From Bimuria novae-zelandiae CBS 107.79 (taxonomy: Eukaryota > Ascomycota > Dothideomycetes > Pleosporales > Didymosphaeriaceae): 64,000 nt of DNA. Shown piece after piece: positions 1 to 8,989 of this stretch. Position 1 is the first letter of the stretch. The number at the start of each line of letters is the position of its first letter. The stretch spans positions 1,042,319-1,106,318 of the forward strand of contig ML976665.1 of the NCBI GenBank assembly GCA_010015655.1, given 5' to 3'. A program made the position numbers and the translations under genes. The notes below the pieces were generated by a model that had not been told where the DNA came from, did no database searches, and saw nothing but the letters and a program-made list of their open reading frames with translations.

Positions 1-177
1 AGGGGTAAGTTTTCGCCGTTGGAGTTGTTGCTCTTTTATCGGCACGTTTTTGCCCTGGTGTATCCTCCTTAACGTAGTGTCTGGTACACCATATTTTTTC
101 GCTATTTTTCGATACGAGAATTCTTCTCCTGGTCCGCGCGATTTGATTTCTTCAATTGCCTTGTCAATTGGATCCAT
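1..177 (-). CDS. Fot1/pogo-type transposase, N-terminal 59 residues (partial)
   Basis: Read on the minus strand from an ATG at 177-175, an uninterrupted frame runs off the left edge. It starts MDPIDKAIEEIKSRGPGEEF and continues with IAKKYGVPDTTLRR, the helix-turn-helix (psq/CENP-B type) DNA-binding head of fungal Fot1/pogo DDE transposases, which bind the terminal repeats and cut and paste the element at TA. There is no stop in the 59 codons seen and base composition is normal, so this copy is much less mutated than the other elements here. The catalytic DDE part lies outside the window, so whether it is intact is unknown. Frames on the opposite strand are shadows. Confidence 0.85.
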   Translation of the reverse strand, partial: MDPIDKAIEEIKSRGPGEEFSYRKIAKKYGVPDTTLRRIHQGKNVPIKEQQLQRRKLTP

Positions 178-267
178 ATTGGCTGAGTTATGGGTGGGTG
201 AAGGATTGGGTGGAAAATGCGGGGGTGCGCCATTTGCCGAACCGCGCCAAGTGCTGAACCAACATGT
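1..267 (-). mobile_element. P0: 5' end of a Fot1/pogo DNA transposon
   Basis: The element's 5' end faces right. Its terminal repeat, read on the minus strand from 267, starts ACATGTTGGTTCAGCACTTG and resembles the terminal repeat of the pogo element near 63507 (ACGTGGTTCACCACC). The dinucleotide TA at 268-269 is the expected target site. The flank resumes directly inside the first visible unit of the repeat gene at 270-658, so the transposon landed in that gene. The other end is outside the window. Confidence 0.75.
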
Positions 268-280
268 TAATAGACTTCTA

Positions 281-658
281 ATTAACGACAGCCTCAACAA
301 GCGCGAGGCTAAGGCTAAGCCTCGTGGCCGTATCTGTGGCGAACGCGCTGGGGGCGCACTCAAAGGTGCTGCTAACGCCACTAGAATCATCTCTAATGGG
401 CTTTTGATTAACGACAGCCTTAACAAACGCGAGGCTGAGGCTGAGCCTCGTGGCCATGGTCGTGGCGAACGCGCTGGGGGTGCACTCGAAGGTGCTGCCA
501 ACGCCGCCGGAATCGTCTCTAACGGGCTTCTAATTAACGACAGCCTCAACACTACTTAGAAGCGCGAGGCCAAGGCTAAGCTTCAGCGTGGCCGTGGCTA
601 TAGCGGACGCGTTGGAGGCGTGCTTAAAGATAACAGCGCTGGATTCACCAATATATAG
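281..658 (+). repeat. 126-bp tandem direct repeat, three units
   Basis: The string ATTAACGACAGCCT recurs at 281, 407 and 533 (exact 126-base period, a multiple of three), with high identity across each unit in the first two copies and decay in the third. It underlies the repeated peptide of the KEP-like frame. Confidence 0.9.
551..559 (+). other. 9-base insertion with in-frame TAG
   Basis: Where units 1 and 2 read ctcaacaagcgcgag or close to it, unit 3 reads ctcaac-ACTACTTAG-aagcgcgag. The insertion keeps frame but brings a stop codon, ending the open frame at 559. Confidence 0.8.
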
Positions 659-804
659 CGTGGTTTCTAAAACTTAGATAGTATAGACTACTAAATAGAT
701 TAGGATAGTCGCATTACAGATAAATATCTCTTAGAATTATTTTACAATTTTACAATTTTCTATATAACTTTAGGCTTATAAATAGGTTAGGTTGTAAGGG
801 CTAA
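659..804. other. AT-rich intergenic stretch
   Basis: No coding frame. The last part (about 766-804, containing AAATAGGTTAGGTTG) is the outer part of an inverted repeat whose partner is at about 8438-8475. Confidence 0.6.
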
Positions 805-1360
805 TGTTACGAGCTTAAGGAATCTAGATTATAGCACTACGACAAATAAAAGAAGGGAGGTAGATAGGGTTATACTATAGCTAGCCTGCGAGGACTCGCG
901 GGGCTGCTTAGGTTAGCCAAGGTCACGTGATCCCGATCCGACAGTAGCTCCGAATCAGAGTGATCCGCCAAGGTATTCGGATCACTTAGGTACAAAGGAA
1001 GAAACAGGCTAGCATATAGTGTAATAATTCTCCTATTATTATTTCTCTTCCTTATAATTAACTTATATATCTTCTGCACGAGTACGTTCTCTATATAGAC
1101 TAATAGTTCTCTTATTTACTATAAGATTGGATTGTATAGCCACGCGCTACGTTGTCGCATCAACTTATACTACTAAATAATCCGTGAGACGCCTTACTAC
1201 CTTACCGCCCTAACCTGGACCGGACCAAGCGAGAGCACCTCATAATACTATAGTTAGGTCGAACTAAGTAGAACACTAAAATTCTAAACTTTAAACTCTT
1301 TATAACTTAATAGATATAGGAGCTATTCTTATGCAATTTTAATATATAGTGTATATATAT
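766..1360 (+). repeat. Left arm of a long inverted repeat (split by the solo LTR)
   Basis: Positions 766-804 and 1248-1360 align in reverse complement with about 8325-8475, for example ACTAAAATTCTAAACT and AGGAGCTAT on both arms at roughly 85 percent identity by eye. The space between the arms is filled by element E1 and its target duplication, so before E1 arrived this was a near-palindrome. Confidence 0.7.
805..1247 (-). mobile_element. Solo LTR related to the E5/E6 gypsy family
   Basis: On the minus strand this 443-bp block starts tattatgagg and ends cgtaaca. It shares with the E5 and E6 LTRs the segments GGTTAGGGCGGTAAGGTA, ATTATTTAGTAGTATAAG and AAGATATATAAGTTAA in the same order. No internal region is attached, so it is a recombination remnant. 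It splits the left arm of the inverted repeat: the uninterrupted right arm reads GGGCCACAGTTAGG where here GGGCTAA and CTATAGTTAGG flank the insertion. The target duplication is not clean. Confidence 0.7.
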
Positions 1361-1436
1361 ATAAGTAATATAACTCTTAAAAAAGGCCTATATTTTATAT
1401 TTATTTTAGAAAAAAATTATGCCTATAGTAACATTT

Positions 1437-1912
1437 TGTTAAGTCCCTACGGGTAGCTAGTCCGAAATGGGGTTAAGGTTGGTTCTCTAGCAGGAGCAAT
1501 GTCGAAACAGGAAAGGGTGTATTAATAGCTTGCGCTTATTAAGAGGGTGTTAGTATTAAAGTAAGGTACGTTATAATTAAATTAACAAGAGCCTAAGTGA
1601 ATCTAAACGATAGATTAATAAACAGGTTAAACACGAGGTGGAAGAGTCTATCCTTATGTTCTTATATACTTAGCATGCTTGACTTGCTCGCTTTAAGCAT
1701 GTTAAGCGCAGCCTTAGCTTTCTGTATATGCTTAACTTGCTTACTTTAAGCATGTCAAGCGTAGCCTTGGCTTTCTATATATGCTCGACTTGCTTAATTC
1801 GAGCGCTTCGAGCAGTCACGTGACCTGCCCATTACTATGCCACTATTGGCTCCTATAAGACCTTAGCCGTCTTAGAATATTAGCCTGGTGATGCTAAATA
1901 CAGATCCTAACA
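1437..1912 (-). repeat. E1 left LTR (3' LTR)
   Basis: 476 bp, TG...CA ends. Its first roughly 100 bases keep C and G positions that are mutated in the right copy (cgaaatgggg, cgaaacagg), while its second half is the more mutated of the pair. Confidence 0.93.
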
Positions 1913-1913
1913 T

Positions 1914-2514
1914 TATCCCCTCTCTCTAACGATTTGTCCTCGAATTACATAACCTGTCTTACTAAATAGATAAAGTTTGGTTGCCCTGCTTCTTGGTGCG
2001 CTTTACTATAATATCTTTTGCTAAAGCCCGCGCTATCCGTCTTAGCATTAAAACTCGCTATAACAGTGTTATTTATTCTATCTTTTATAATCGTTGCTTA
2101 CTTTTTAGCTTTAAGTGCATCGTTATGCCGTTATCTAATCCTAACGCCTGTCTAAAGTGTTTTAAGTGTATCTGTGCGTAAAAGCCTTGCGTAAACTTAT
2201 CGTGGGCATTGTTAGACAAGACTTATAATAAGTATAAAAAGAAGGTGGATGCGGATAAGAAATTATTAGCAGAAGTGTTAATCTAACTTTTGTAAAATAA
2301 GAAAATATTATAGCAGGCTAAAGAGCGTGCTAAGAAGAAGGCGTAATGTCTTATGTCTAAAATGGATGCTGCTAGAGAGTTAGAAGCAGAGGCGGCGTTA
2401 GAGGACTATCCTATCGTGGCGGCTACTATTAGCTTCTCTCCTCTAATATGGTCGATACTAGGGTTATTAGATGATTACTCTGGTACCTTGCCTACAATCG
2501 CGAGCGGCTCTTAG
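1914..2514 (+). pseudogene. E1 antisense accessory frame: cysteine cluster plus coiled coil
   Basis: One plus-strand frame, opposite to gag-pol, runs from just inside the left LTR to a TAG at 2512-2514. Nearly all interruptions are TAA or TAG, as expected for mutated Gln codons. Around 2085-2195 it has a cysteine-rich block, NRCLLFSFKC (C-x6-C), ten residues, then CLKCFKC, then CIC and KPC. The spacing resembles a fungal Zn2Cys6 cluster if the Tyr three residues before the first Cys was once Cys. A charged, helix-forming tail follows (YNKYKKKVDADKKLLAEVL, AKERAKKKA, AARELEAEAALEDY). Frames with the same plan lie at the same place in E5 and E6. Function is unknown; DNA or nucleic-acid binding is inference. 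The start is uncertain, and the part beyond about 2400 overlaps the antisense of the chromodomain end. Confidence 0.55.
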
Positions 2515-2544
2515 GTATATTCCTGTAGTATTAGTAGAGTAATT

Positions 2545-5500
2545 ATTTGCAGTTTGCTAAGTTTTCCTTAGGTTCCTATGTGTTCTCGCTATATAGGTAT
2601 CCTTTCTATTTAATAAGATATGTGCGTGGCTGATCCGTGTGTTATAGTATTTATTTAACTTCGAATTTGTTTTCTTCCTCTAGTTAGTAATAGAAGGTGG
2701 TTCCGACTGGTGTCTCTAGGTCGGCTGGTTCCAATCGGTCTATATAAAATACTAGGTGTATCTTGGCGTCTAGTGGTAGTTCCAATCTATAGTTAACCGG
2801 TGATATTTGCTCGGAAATGAAAAATGGTCTAACCTTAACATGATCTAGTTTCTTGTGTTTCTTCTTCTAAGTTCGAAGATTCTTTATAAGTAAATATGCT
2901 TTATCCCCCTTTTTTAGCTAAGGTGCCGTTTTTCGTTTTCGATTTGTGTAGGAAATGGCTTACTATTAAGCTTTCTTAAGATTCTCTCGGAGTTGTTCGT
3001 GCGTCTTTTTTATTTTTTCCGCTAAACTAATGGCTTCTTCCGTTTTAATAGTCGTAAGAAACGTTTAATTAAAGAGATATAGATATCTTCCGTGGTTTGC
3101 ATAGAATAGCGTGTATCCCGTTGCTACCAATATCTTGTTATTGTATGCCAATTGTGCTATAGGTAATAGGGAAATCTAGTTATTTTTCTGGTTGTTGCAG
3201 TAGATGCGTAGGTACGTTTTAATCGTCTAATTCGTACGTTCTGTTTGTCCATCCGTTTGTAGATAATAAGCTGTTAATAGCTTTCGTTTTATTCCAATAA
3301 GTGCCATAAGCGTTGTCCAGTAATTTAAGGTAAAGAGCTTGTCTCGATCGCTAATAATTGTCTTTAGTATGCCATAGTGTCGTATAAGGCGGTCCAAGAT
3401 AAGGAATGCGAGTTCTTTAGCTATAGTTATCTTCTAGCATAGTAGTAGTTCTACGTATTTAGTAAATTAACAAACAATTACTAATATAGAATTATACTTT
3501 ATTCCTATTGCTGGGTCCTTTAATCCGGGTAATCCTGTTACAAAGTCTATAGCGATATCTTCCTATAGTGCTATTAGTATCTAGATTGCTTATATCTCGC
3601 CGTACTTAAGATGTGTTGCGTGCTTATTTTATTGGCATTCTGCGCATTTGCGGATATACTAGGTTACTACTTCTTTAATTCCTTTAAAGCTGTAATTACG
3701 CTAGATAAGTTCTATTATTTTCTTAATTCCTGGGTGTCCGTACGCAGGGTCGTCGTAGTATTATTAAATAATTTTAGTCTGTTGTTTTACGGGTACCTCT
3801 CGTGTTATTACGAGGATTTAATTAAGTTCCGCTGTTAGTCCGAGGGATCTGTCTTTATTTTGCTATAGAATAGCAGAATAGGTTTTAATCTTATCTCCTG
3901 TAAGATTGCTACGCCTACTTAGGGCGTCTACTCGTCCGTTTTCCTTGCCTAGGGTGTACACAATCTTGAATTTATACTGCCCTATTGTTTCTAACCATCT
4001 CGCTTGACCTAGTGTTAATTCCTTAGTTGTCGTAAATCGTAAAAGATTCTTATAGTCTATAAAAATTATAAGATCTAAGTAACTGTGTGCGTAGATCCTT
4101 TAATGCTTTAATGCTCTAATAATTACGTATAGTTCTTTATCGTGTATGTCGTATTGTGATTCCGCGTCGTTGAGTTTACATGAGTAGTGGGCAATTAGAT
4201 GCTAATGCCCATTCTTTTCTTACTTTGCACATGCTCCCAGTGCTAAGTCGCTTACGTCCGTTTCGATCCTTAGTGGTTTATTATCTTAGAAGTGCATTAG
4301 TACTAGTAGACTAATACATGCTTGCCATAGTGCCTGGAATGCTTCTTCGCATTCTGTTATCTATTTAAAGGGTACGTCCTTCTTAGTAAGGTTCGTAAGC
4401 GGTATTGTGATCCTTGCGTAATTCTTAATAAATTATTAATTAAATCTACAGAATCCTAAGAATTCCTAAATGTTCTTGGCTAATTATGGTCGTGGCTAGT
4501 CTTTAACATATTTAATTTTGTTTAGGCTTACCTTAATTCCTTTAGTATTAATAATATATTTAAGAAATTTAAGTTCTGTTTAGAAGAACTTGCACTTTTC
4601 TAGTTTAAGTTATAGGTATAACTTATTAAGTTCCTTAAGTACTATCTTAACATGTTCCACGTGATTATTTATGTTTTCTGAGTAGATTAGAATGTCGTCC
4701 ATGTATGTAATAATAAAGATATTAAGGTAGTGTTGTAAGACGTTGTTAATAAGCGCCTGGAATATAGCTAGTGCGTTTGTGAGTCTAAATAGCATAATAG
4801 TATACTTAAATAGTCCGTATTTAGATCTAAATGCTGTTTTCCATTCTTCACCTTTTTTAATTTATATAAGGTGGTATCCATCGCGTAGGTCTAGTGAGGT
4901 AAACATCTTTACTCGTGCTAGCCTGTCTCGTAGTTCTCTAATGTTTGGTAACGGGTATTGGTTCTTGATCGTTATGTTATTAAGTTTTTAGTAGTCTACG
5001 CAGGGTCGCAATTCGCCACTCTTCTTAGGTATAAATATAAATAGGCTTGCCGCTAGTAACTTTAATAGTCGTATGTATCCTTTTGCTAAATTCTTCTTAA
5101 TAAATTTCTTTTCTTTTTAAAGTTCTTTGCCTAATTTCGCGTATAGTAGTCTAAAGGGTGGCGTCTTCCCTTCTTCTAGGTTAATCTTATAATCTTAAGG
5201 TTAGTGCTTAGGTAGGTTTGCTTTTCCTTCCTCTTCTCGAAACAGATGGCTCTATTCTATAAACTATTTAGGGATTCCGTGGGTTGTGCGTTGCTCTCTT
5301 TCCTTTACGGGAATTAGCTTGTCCACTGCCTTGCGCTCTATAACCTGGTGGTTCCTGCTAGCGTCTGCCAAGGGTGATTCGATCTTAAATCTTATTTGCG
5401 AGACTATGTTATTAATAGCTCTCTTATCTACTATCGAACTCTGCCGATGCGTAGGTATTACTTATAATGCATAGTTACAGCGCTTAAAGGATAGCGTTCT

Positions 5501-5800
5501 CCTTCCCTAGTTAATTATAGGGTTGTGCTTCCTTAACTAGGATAGTCCTAGTATTACATCGTGACTAGCTTCCTCGAGAACGTCGAGGGTAATTATTTCC
5601 CTATATCTATAGATCTTAAGTGTTATCTTAACCTCGTACTTAATTCGTGGCGTGCCTGGCATTAGGTGTCTATTCGCGACATAGATAATATAAGCATCCT
5701 CTTTCTTGCGCTTATAGAGTCCCGCTCTAATAAGTGCCTTTTAAGAGATATAGCTTTATTAGGCTCCTGAATCTAGCATAGCCTTTATCTATGTTCTATT
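2545..5800 (-). pseudogene. E1 pol remnant (protease, RT, RNase H, integrase, chromodomain)
   Basis: Minus-strand landmarks: protease DSGA at 5773-5762 (intact); RT palm from LRPCVDY near 5010 to YMDDILIYS with the YxDD box at 4705-4694; integrase with DFVTGLP near 3550, DRDK at 3350-3339 and QTDGQTERT near 3250; a C-terminal IN segment ending HLVFYIDRLEP; chromodomain YLIK, KGY, SEN, EPKENL at about 2670-2550. The catalytic residues I can see are still present, but TAA/TAG stops occur throughout at Gln and Trp positions. It copied RNA into DNA and integrated it; the chromodomain would have targeted chromatin. The order and the GPY-like region before the chromodomain are standard for chromoviruses. 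Confidence 0.88.
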
Positions 5801-5899
5801 AAGCCGTATTAGTAGCTTAATTAATGCTTAACTATTTATAGTATTTAATTCCTTAAAGGCGTCTTCTCGCTTAAGCCTAGGTCTAAAAAAGACACTTCC

Positions 5900-7740
5900 T
5901 TAGTAAATAGCTTAGTAGGCTAAAGATTACTATTCTTATCCCGTGGTTGGCGGTATTGTGCCATTATTCGGGTTGCTTTACCGTAGCTTTTTCCTTCTTG
6001 TTGGTCCATGCGCACTAGTTCTCCGTGATAGTTACTAGGTCTAAATTTAAAGAGTGCTTTATCTTATTAATGCGTTACACAGTCTAGGTGTAGGCATGTC
6101 TGCCAAATCTTTAATATGCATTTATTATTAATTAACATAGTATAGTTAAGGTTCTAGGTTTTGCTAAGATATAAGAAGTATTTTACTTCTCTTTTATCCT
6201 ATAGGTGCGCGTCGCATTTGGCGATTAGGTAATTAAACTATTCTTATCTACATCGTTTCTGCGATCGTGACAAGTATCTACACTATTTAGCGTAAAGATG
6301 CGTATTGCATGCGTTAGCGGTACAGAATCTTTATCTAAGGATTCCGTAATTAGGATTTCGGTAGTCCAGGTCGTACATTAGTTTGTAGCTAAGATTCTTA
6401 ACGGGGTATTTCTTCTTTAGGTCCTAGTGTTTATAACTATAGTCTATAAATTCTTATATTACTAGGCTAATTAGTTAGGTGCGTATCGCATTTGGCTTAG
6501 TTATTATAAATCTAAAATTAGTTTCACGTAGTTAATGTTAATTTAAGAATTAGAATATATTATGTTCTTCCTTGTCCGTAAGTCTTCTTGCATTTAGATG
6601 CGGTGTAGGGGCGCGTTTCTTTGGCTCCTCTTACTCCACCTCTAATCCTTCTTCTGCATCCTCGTATAGCCAAGAGTCGGGCGAGTCTATTCGCTCCAAG
6701 TCCCTATCTTAGTTATTAAGTTATTTAATAGCACTAATAACTTGCTATTTTTCGTCAGTCGCGGCCGCGTCCTTGACAATTAGTACGTTTAACTATCTAA
6801 TAACCTTATTCTTAGATCTGCAGTTCCTGGCTATGTGGCCTAGTTTGCCACACGTAAAACAAGTGCGTGTCTCGGTCCCCTGTTGTCGTCGGGTTCTATC
6901 TAAGATACGTCTTTAGTTAGGCTTCTTGCGATAGCCTAGAGACTTTCCTATTCCTTTTCTAATTGTATTAATTTGGTTATGGTACTAGATTCCTTCTATC
7001 GGCTAAGGTCCGTAGTTGTCTTGTCTCGGCCTAGGAGTTTGTTAATTGCGATAATTATCGTAGCTTAAGGGTGGTCTATAGCCTTATTGTCCTAACTAGT
7101 TCCATTATATATCGCGTTTTAGTTTGTACTATTCCTTATTAATCTTAATGGCTTCCTTTAACAATGCTTCTAGTGTATCCATCTTTACTCCGCTACGCAG
7201 TAGTTCTTCGCGTAGGTTAGGCTTAAGTCCTTAATAGTACATAGTTATAAGAGTTACTTCGTTCTAATAGATTTAATTAGCGTGTCTGCGGAATTTAGAG
7301 TTGTATTTAGTAGCTAAGCGGACTTGCTTAAGTTGCTAGATAGCTCTTTTAGCAATAGCCTCCTAATTAGCTACTCTAAAGTACTGTTTAACTTTCTTAT
7401 AGAACTCGTTGTAGTCTTTTATAATTTTATTAATAGTATCTCCTTCCGAGTTCTCCTTGGCCAGGTATTAGTTAAGATACGGTTGAATCTATGCAAGGGC
7501 TGGTCCTTTTATATAAAATACTATAAAAATAGTCTTATTAGCTTTATTCTATTCCTTCTTTGTTCTATAGAAGTAGAGGTTAAGCTGCAGGATCTATAGT
7601 TCTGTATGTTTATAGTCTTTATAAAAGAGATTAGGTTTGGCGTAAAGGCTTCCCTTAATATAGGTGATGGTAGCATTGTCGTTGTTATTGTCTAGAGTGT
7701 TCCTTAGAATAACATCTAGTGTATTAGAAAGGGTCTCGTA
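5900..7740 (-). pseudogene. E1 gag remnant with intact zinc knuckle
   Basis: The capsid-nucleocapsid gene lies between the 5' LTR (right) and protease. Its C-terminal nucleocapsid carries a complete CCHC knuckle CFTCGKLGHIARNC, coded by 6861-6820 on the minus strand, which binds packaged RNA. The capsid part (6900-7740) is broken by many stops but keeps scattered gag-like helices. In E2 and E4 the equivalent knuckles have lost their cysteines, so this one is unusually well preserved. Confidence 0.8.
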
Positions 7741-7765
7741 TTCGCTTATATTAGGGTGTTTAAGA

Positions 7766-8241
7766 TGTTAAGTCCCTACGGGTAGCTAGTCTAAAATAGG
7801 GTTAAGGTTGGTTCTCTAGCAGGAGTAATATTAAAATAAGAAAGAGTGTATTAATAGCTTGCGCTTATTAATAAGGTGTTAGTATTAAAGTAAGGTGCGT
7901 TATAATTAAATTAACAAGAGCCTAAGTGAATCCAAACGATAGATTAATAAATAGGTTAAACACGAGGTGGAAGAGTCTATCCTTATATTCCTATATACTT
8001 AGCATGCTCGACTTGCTCGCTTCGAGCATGTCGAGCGCAGTCTTGGCTTTCTGCATATGCTTGACTTGCTCGCTTCGAGCATGTCGAGCGCAGCCTTGGC
8101 TTTCTGCATATGCTCGACTTGCTCGATTCGAGCGCTTCGAGCAGTCACGTGACCTGCCCATTGCTGTGCCACCATTGGCTCCCATAAGACCTTGGCCGTC
8201 TTAGAATGTTAGCCTGGTGATGCTAAATACAGATCCTAACA
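7766..8241 (-). repeat. E1 right LTR (5' LTR) with internal 53-bp tandem repeat
   Basis: 476 bp. From 8006 the sequence GCTCGACTTGCTCGCTTCGA recurs at 53-base steps (8006, 8059, and partially 8112), each with an inverted CGAGC/GCTCG pair that could form a hairpin. The second half is GC-richer and less mutated than in the left LTR. Open frames across it on both strands are by-products of the repeat. It would have held the element's promoter. Confidence 0.9.
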
Positions 8242-8246
8242 CATTT

Positions 8247-8475
8247 TACGTCTTTTTTTTAGGATACACGGCTTAATATACTATATAATATTTTAAAAAA
8301 TTCAACATATTACTACAGATATATATATATACCTTATATAAAAGTTATATAAGTATAGCTCCTCTATTTATAAAGTTATTAAGAGTTTATAGTTTAGAAT
8401 TTTAGTATTCTACTTAGTTAAACCTAACTGTGGCCCTTGCAACCTAACCTATTTATAAAGCCTATATAACTTAAG
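8247..8475 (-). repeat. Right arm of the long inverted repeat
   Basis: Uninterrupted arm; the reverse complement of about 8325-8475 matches the left arm pieces. The innermost part (8247-8325), next to E1, matches only weakly and is AT-rich with TATATATA tracts. No coding content. Confidence 0.65.
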
Positions 8476-8492
8476 CTTATTAACGTACTCTA

Positions 8493-8732
8493 TGTTAGAG
8501 GCTAGGCCTCTAAAGTGCTCGGCTAAGAAACCTCGTGGCCTAAGCCTTAAGTAACTCTAAGAGCTACTAGAGTCCCTCTAAAATGTTAAGAAATAGATCT
8601 AGCCCCTTTAAAGTTAGTTCTTTTTACTTAGAAGCTATATATATAGCGTAGAAAAAAGTTACTTAAACTTCTTATTAAATTTATTTAAATTTTTTTTGTA
8701 TCTTAGGTCCCCTAGCCTAAAGCCCCCTTATA
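8493..8732 (+). repeat. E2 5' LTR
   Basis: 240 bp, TG at 8493; its terminal CA has become TA. More mutated than its 3' partner. Confidence 0.9.
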
Positions 8733-8989
8733 TTAAATTTAATCTTTTATTTTTTTTAAAGTAATTATTGACGGATAACTATCTCTTTTATTTTATTAAT
8801 TATTAAATGAAGTAGTAGTTCTAAGTAAAAGCAATAACCTAAAAGGAGGACAAAGCTCCCTTTTAATAAGTAATTAAAAAGATAAAGGCCCTAACGGGTG
8901 CTTAATTAGATAAAATAAAATATAGAAGGGTAGGCTAAGTCCTTTATAAAGGGCACACGCCTATAGTTAGGTGTATAAGTTACACGAAG

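Larger units (their letters stand above)
270..658 (+). pseudogene. Kex2-site repeat precursor (KEP-like) gene, transposon-interrupted 3' part
   Basis: Three direct units of 126 bp (42 codons) are read in one frame. Each has LLINDSLN, then a dibasic KREA(E/K)A(E/K)P site, then a Gly/Ala-rich stretch (GERAGGAL, GAANA). KR followed by Glu-Ala dipeptides is the classical Kex2 plus dipeptidyl-aminopeptidase maturation signal of secreted fungal peptides (alpha-type pheromones, dikaritin-type precursors). Unit 3 has a 9-base insertion (551-559) just before KR ending in TAG; the same frame then continues KREAKAKLQRGRG to a TAG at 656-658. The signal peptide and N-terminus are not present because element P0 ends at 267, inside unit 1. 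No Trp/Cys pheromone core is seen, so the product is unknown. Codon composition is normal, unlike the mutated elements around it. A reading-frame coincidence in a non-coding tandem repeat is possible but unlikely given the KREA conservation. Confidence 0.6.
1437..8241 (-). mobile_element. E1: full-length Ty3/gypsy chromovirus, RIP-degraded
   Basis: 6805 bp bounded by two 476-bp LTRs (TGTTAAGTCC...CCTAACA) and a perfect 5-bp target duplication CATTT (1432-1436 and 8242-8246). Reading the minus strand from right to left the order is gag with zinc knuckle, protease, reverse transcriptase, RNase H, integrase, chromodomain. This PR-RT-RH-IN order defines Ty3/gypsy and the chromodomain places it among chromoviruses. 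It cannot move autonomously because stops interrupt every domain. It lies exactly in the centre of the inverted repeat. Confidence 0.93.

Noticed and set aside
50..559. A 169-residue plus-strand protein starting at 50
   Set aside because: Its first 70 codons are antisense to the pogo transposase at 1-177 and the start is TTG inside that element; only the part after 269 belongs to the repeat gene.
7926..8204. Open frames on both strands in the E1 right LTR
   Set aside because: They follow the 53-bp tandem repeat in a non-coding LTR and have no counterpart in the left LTR.
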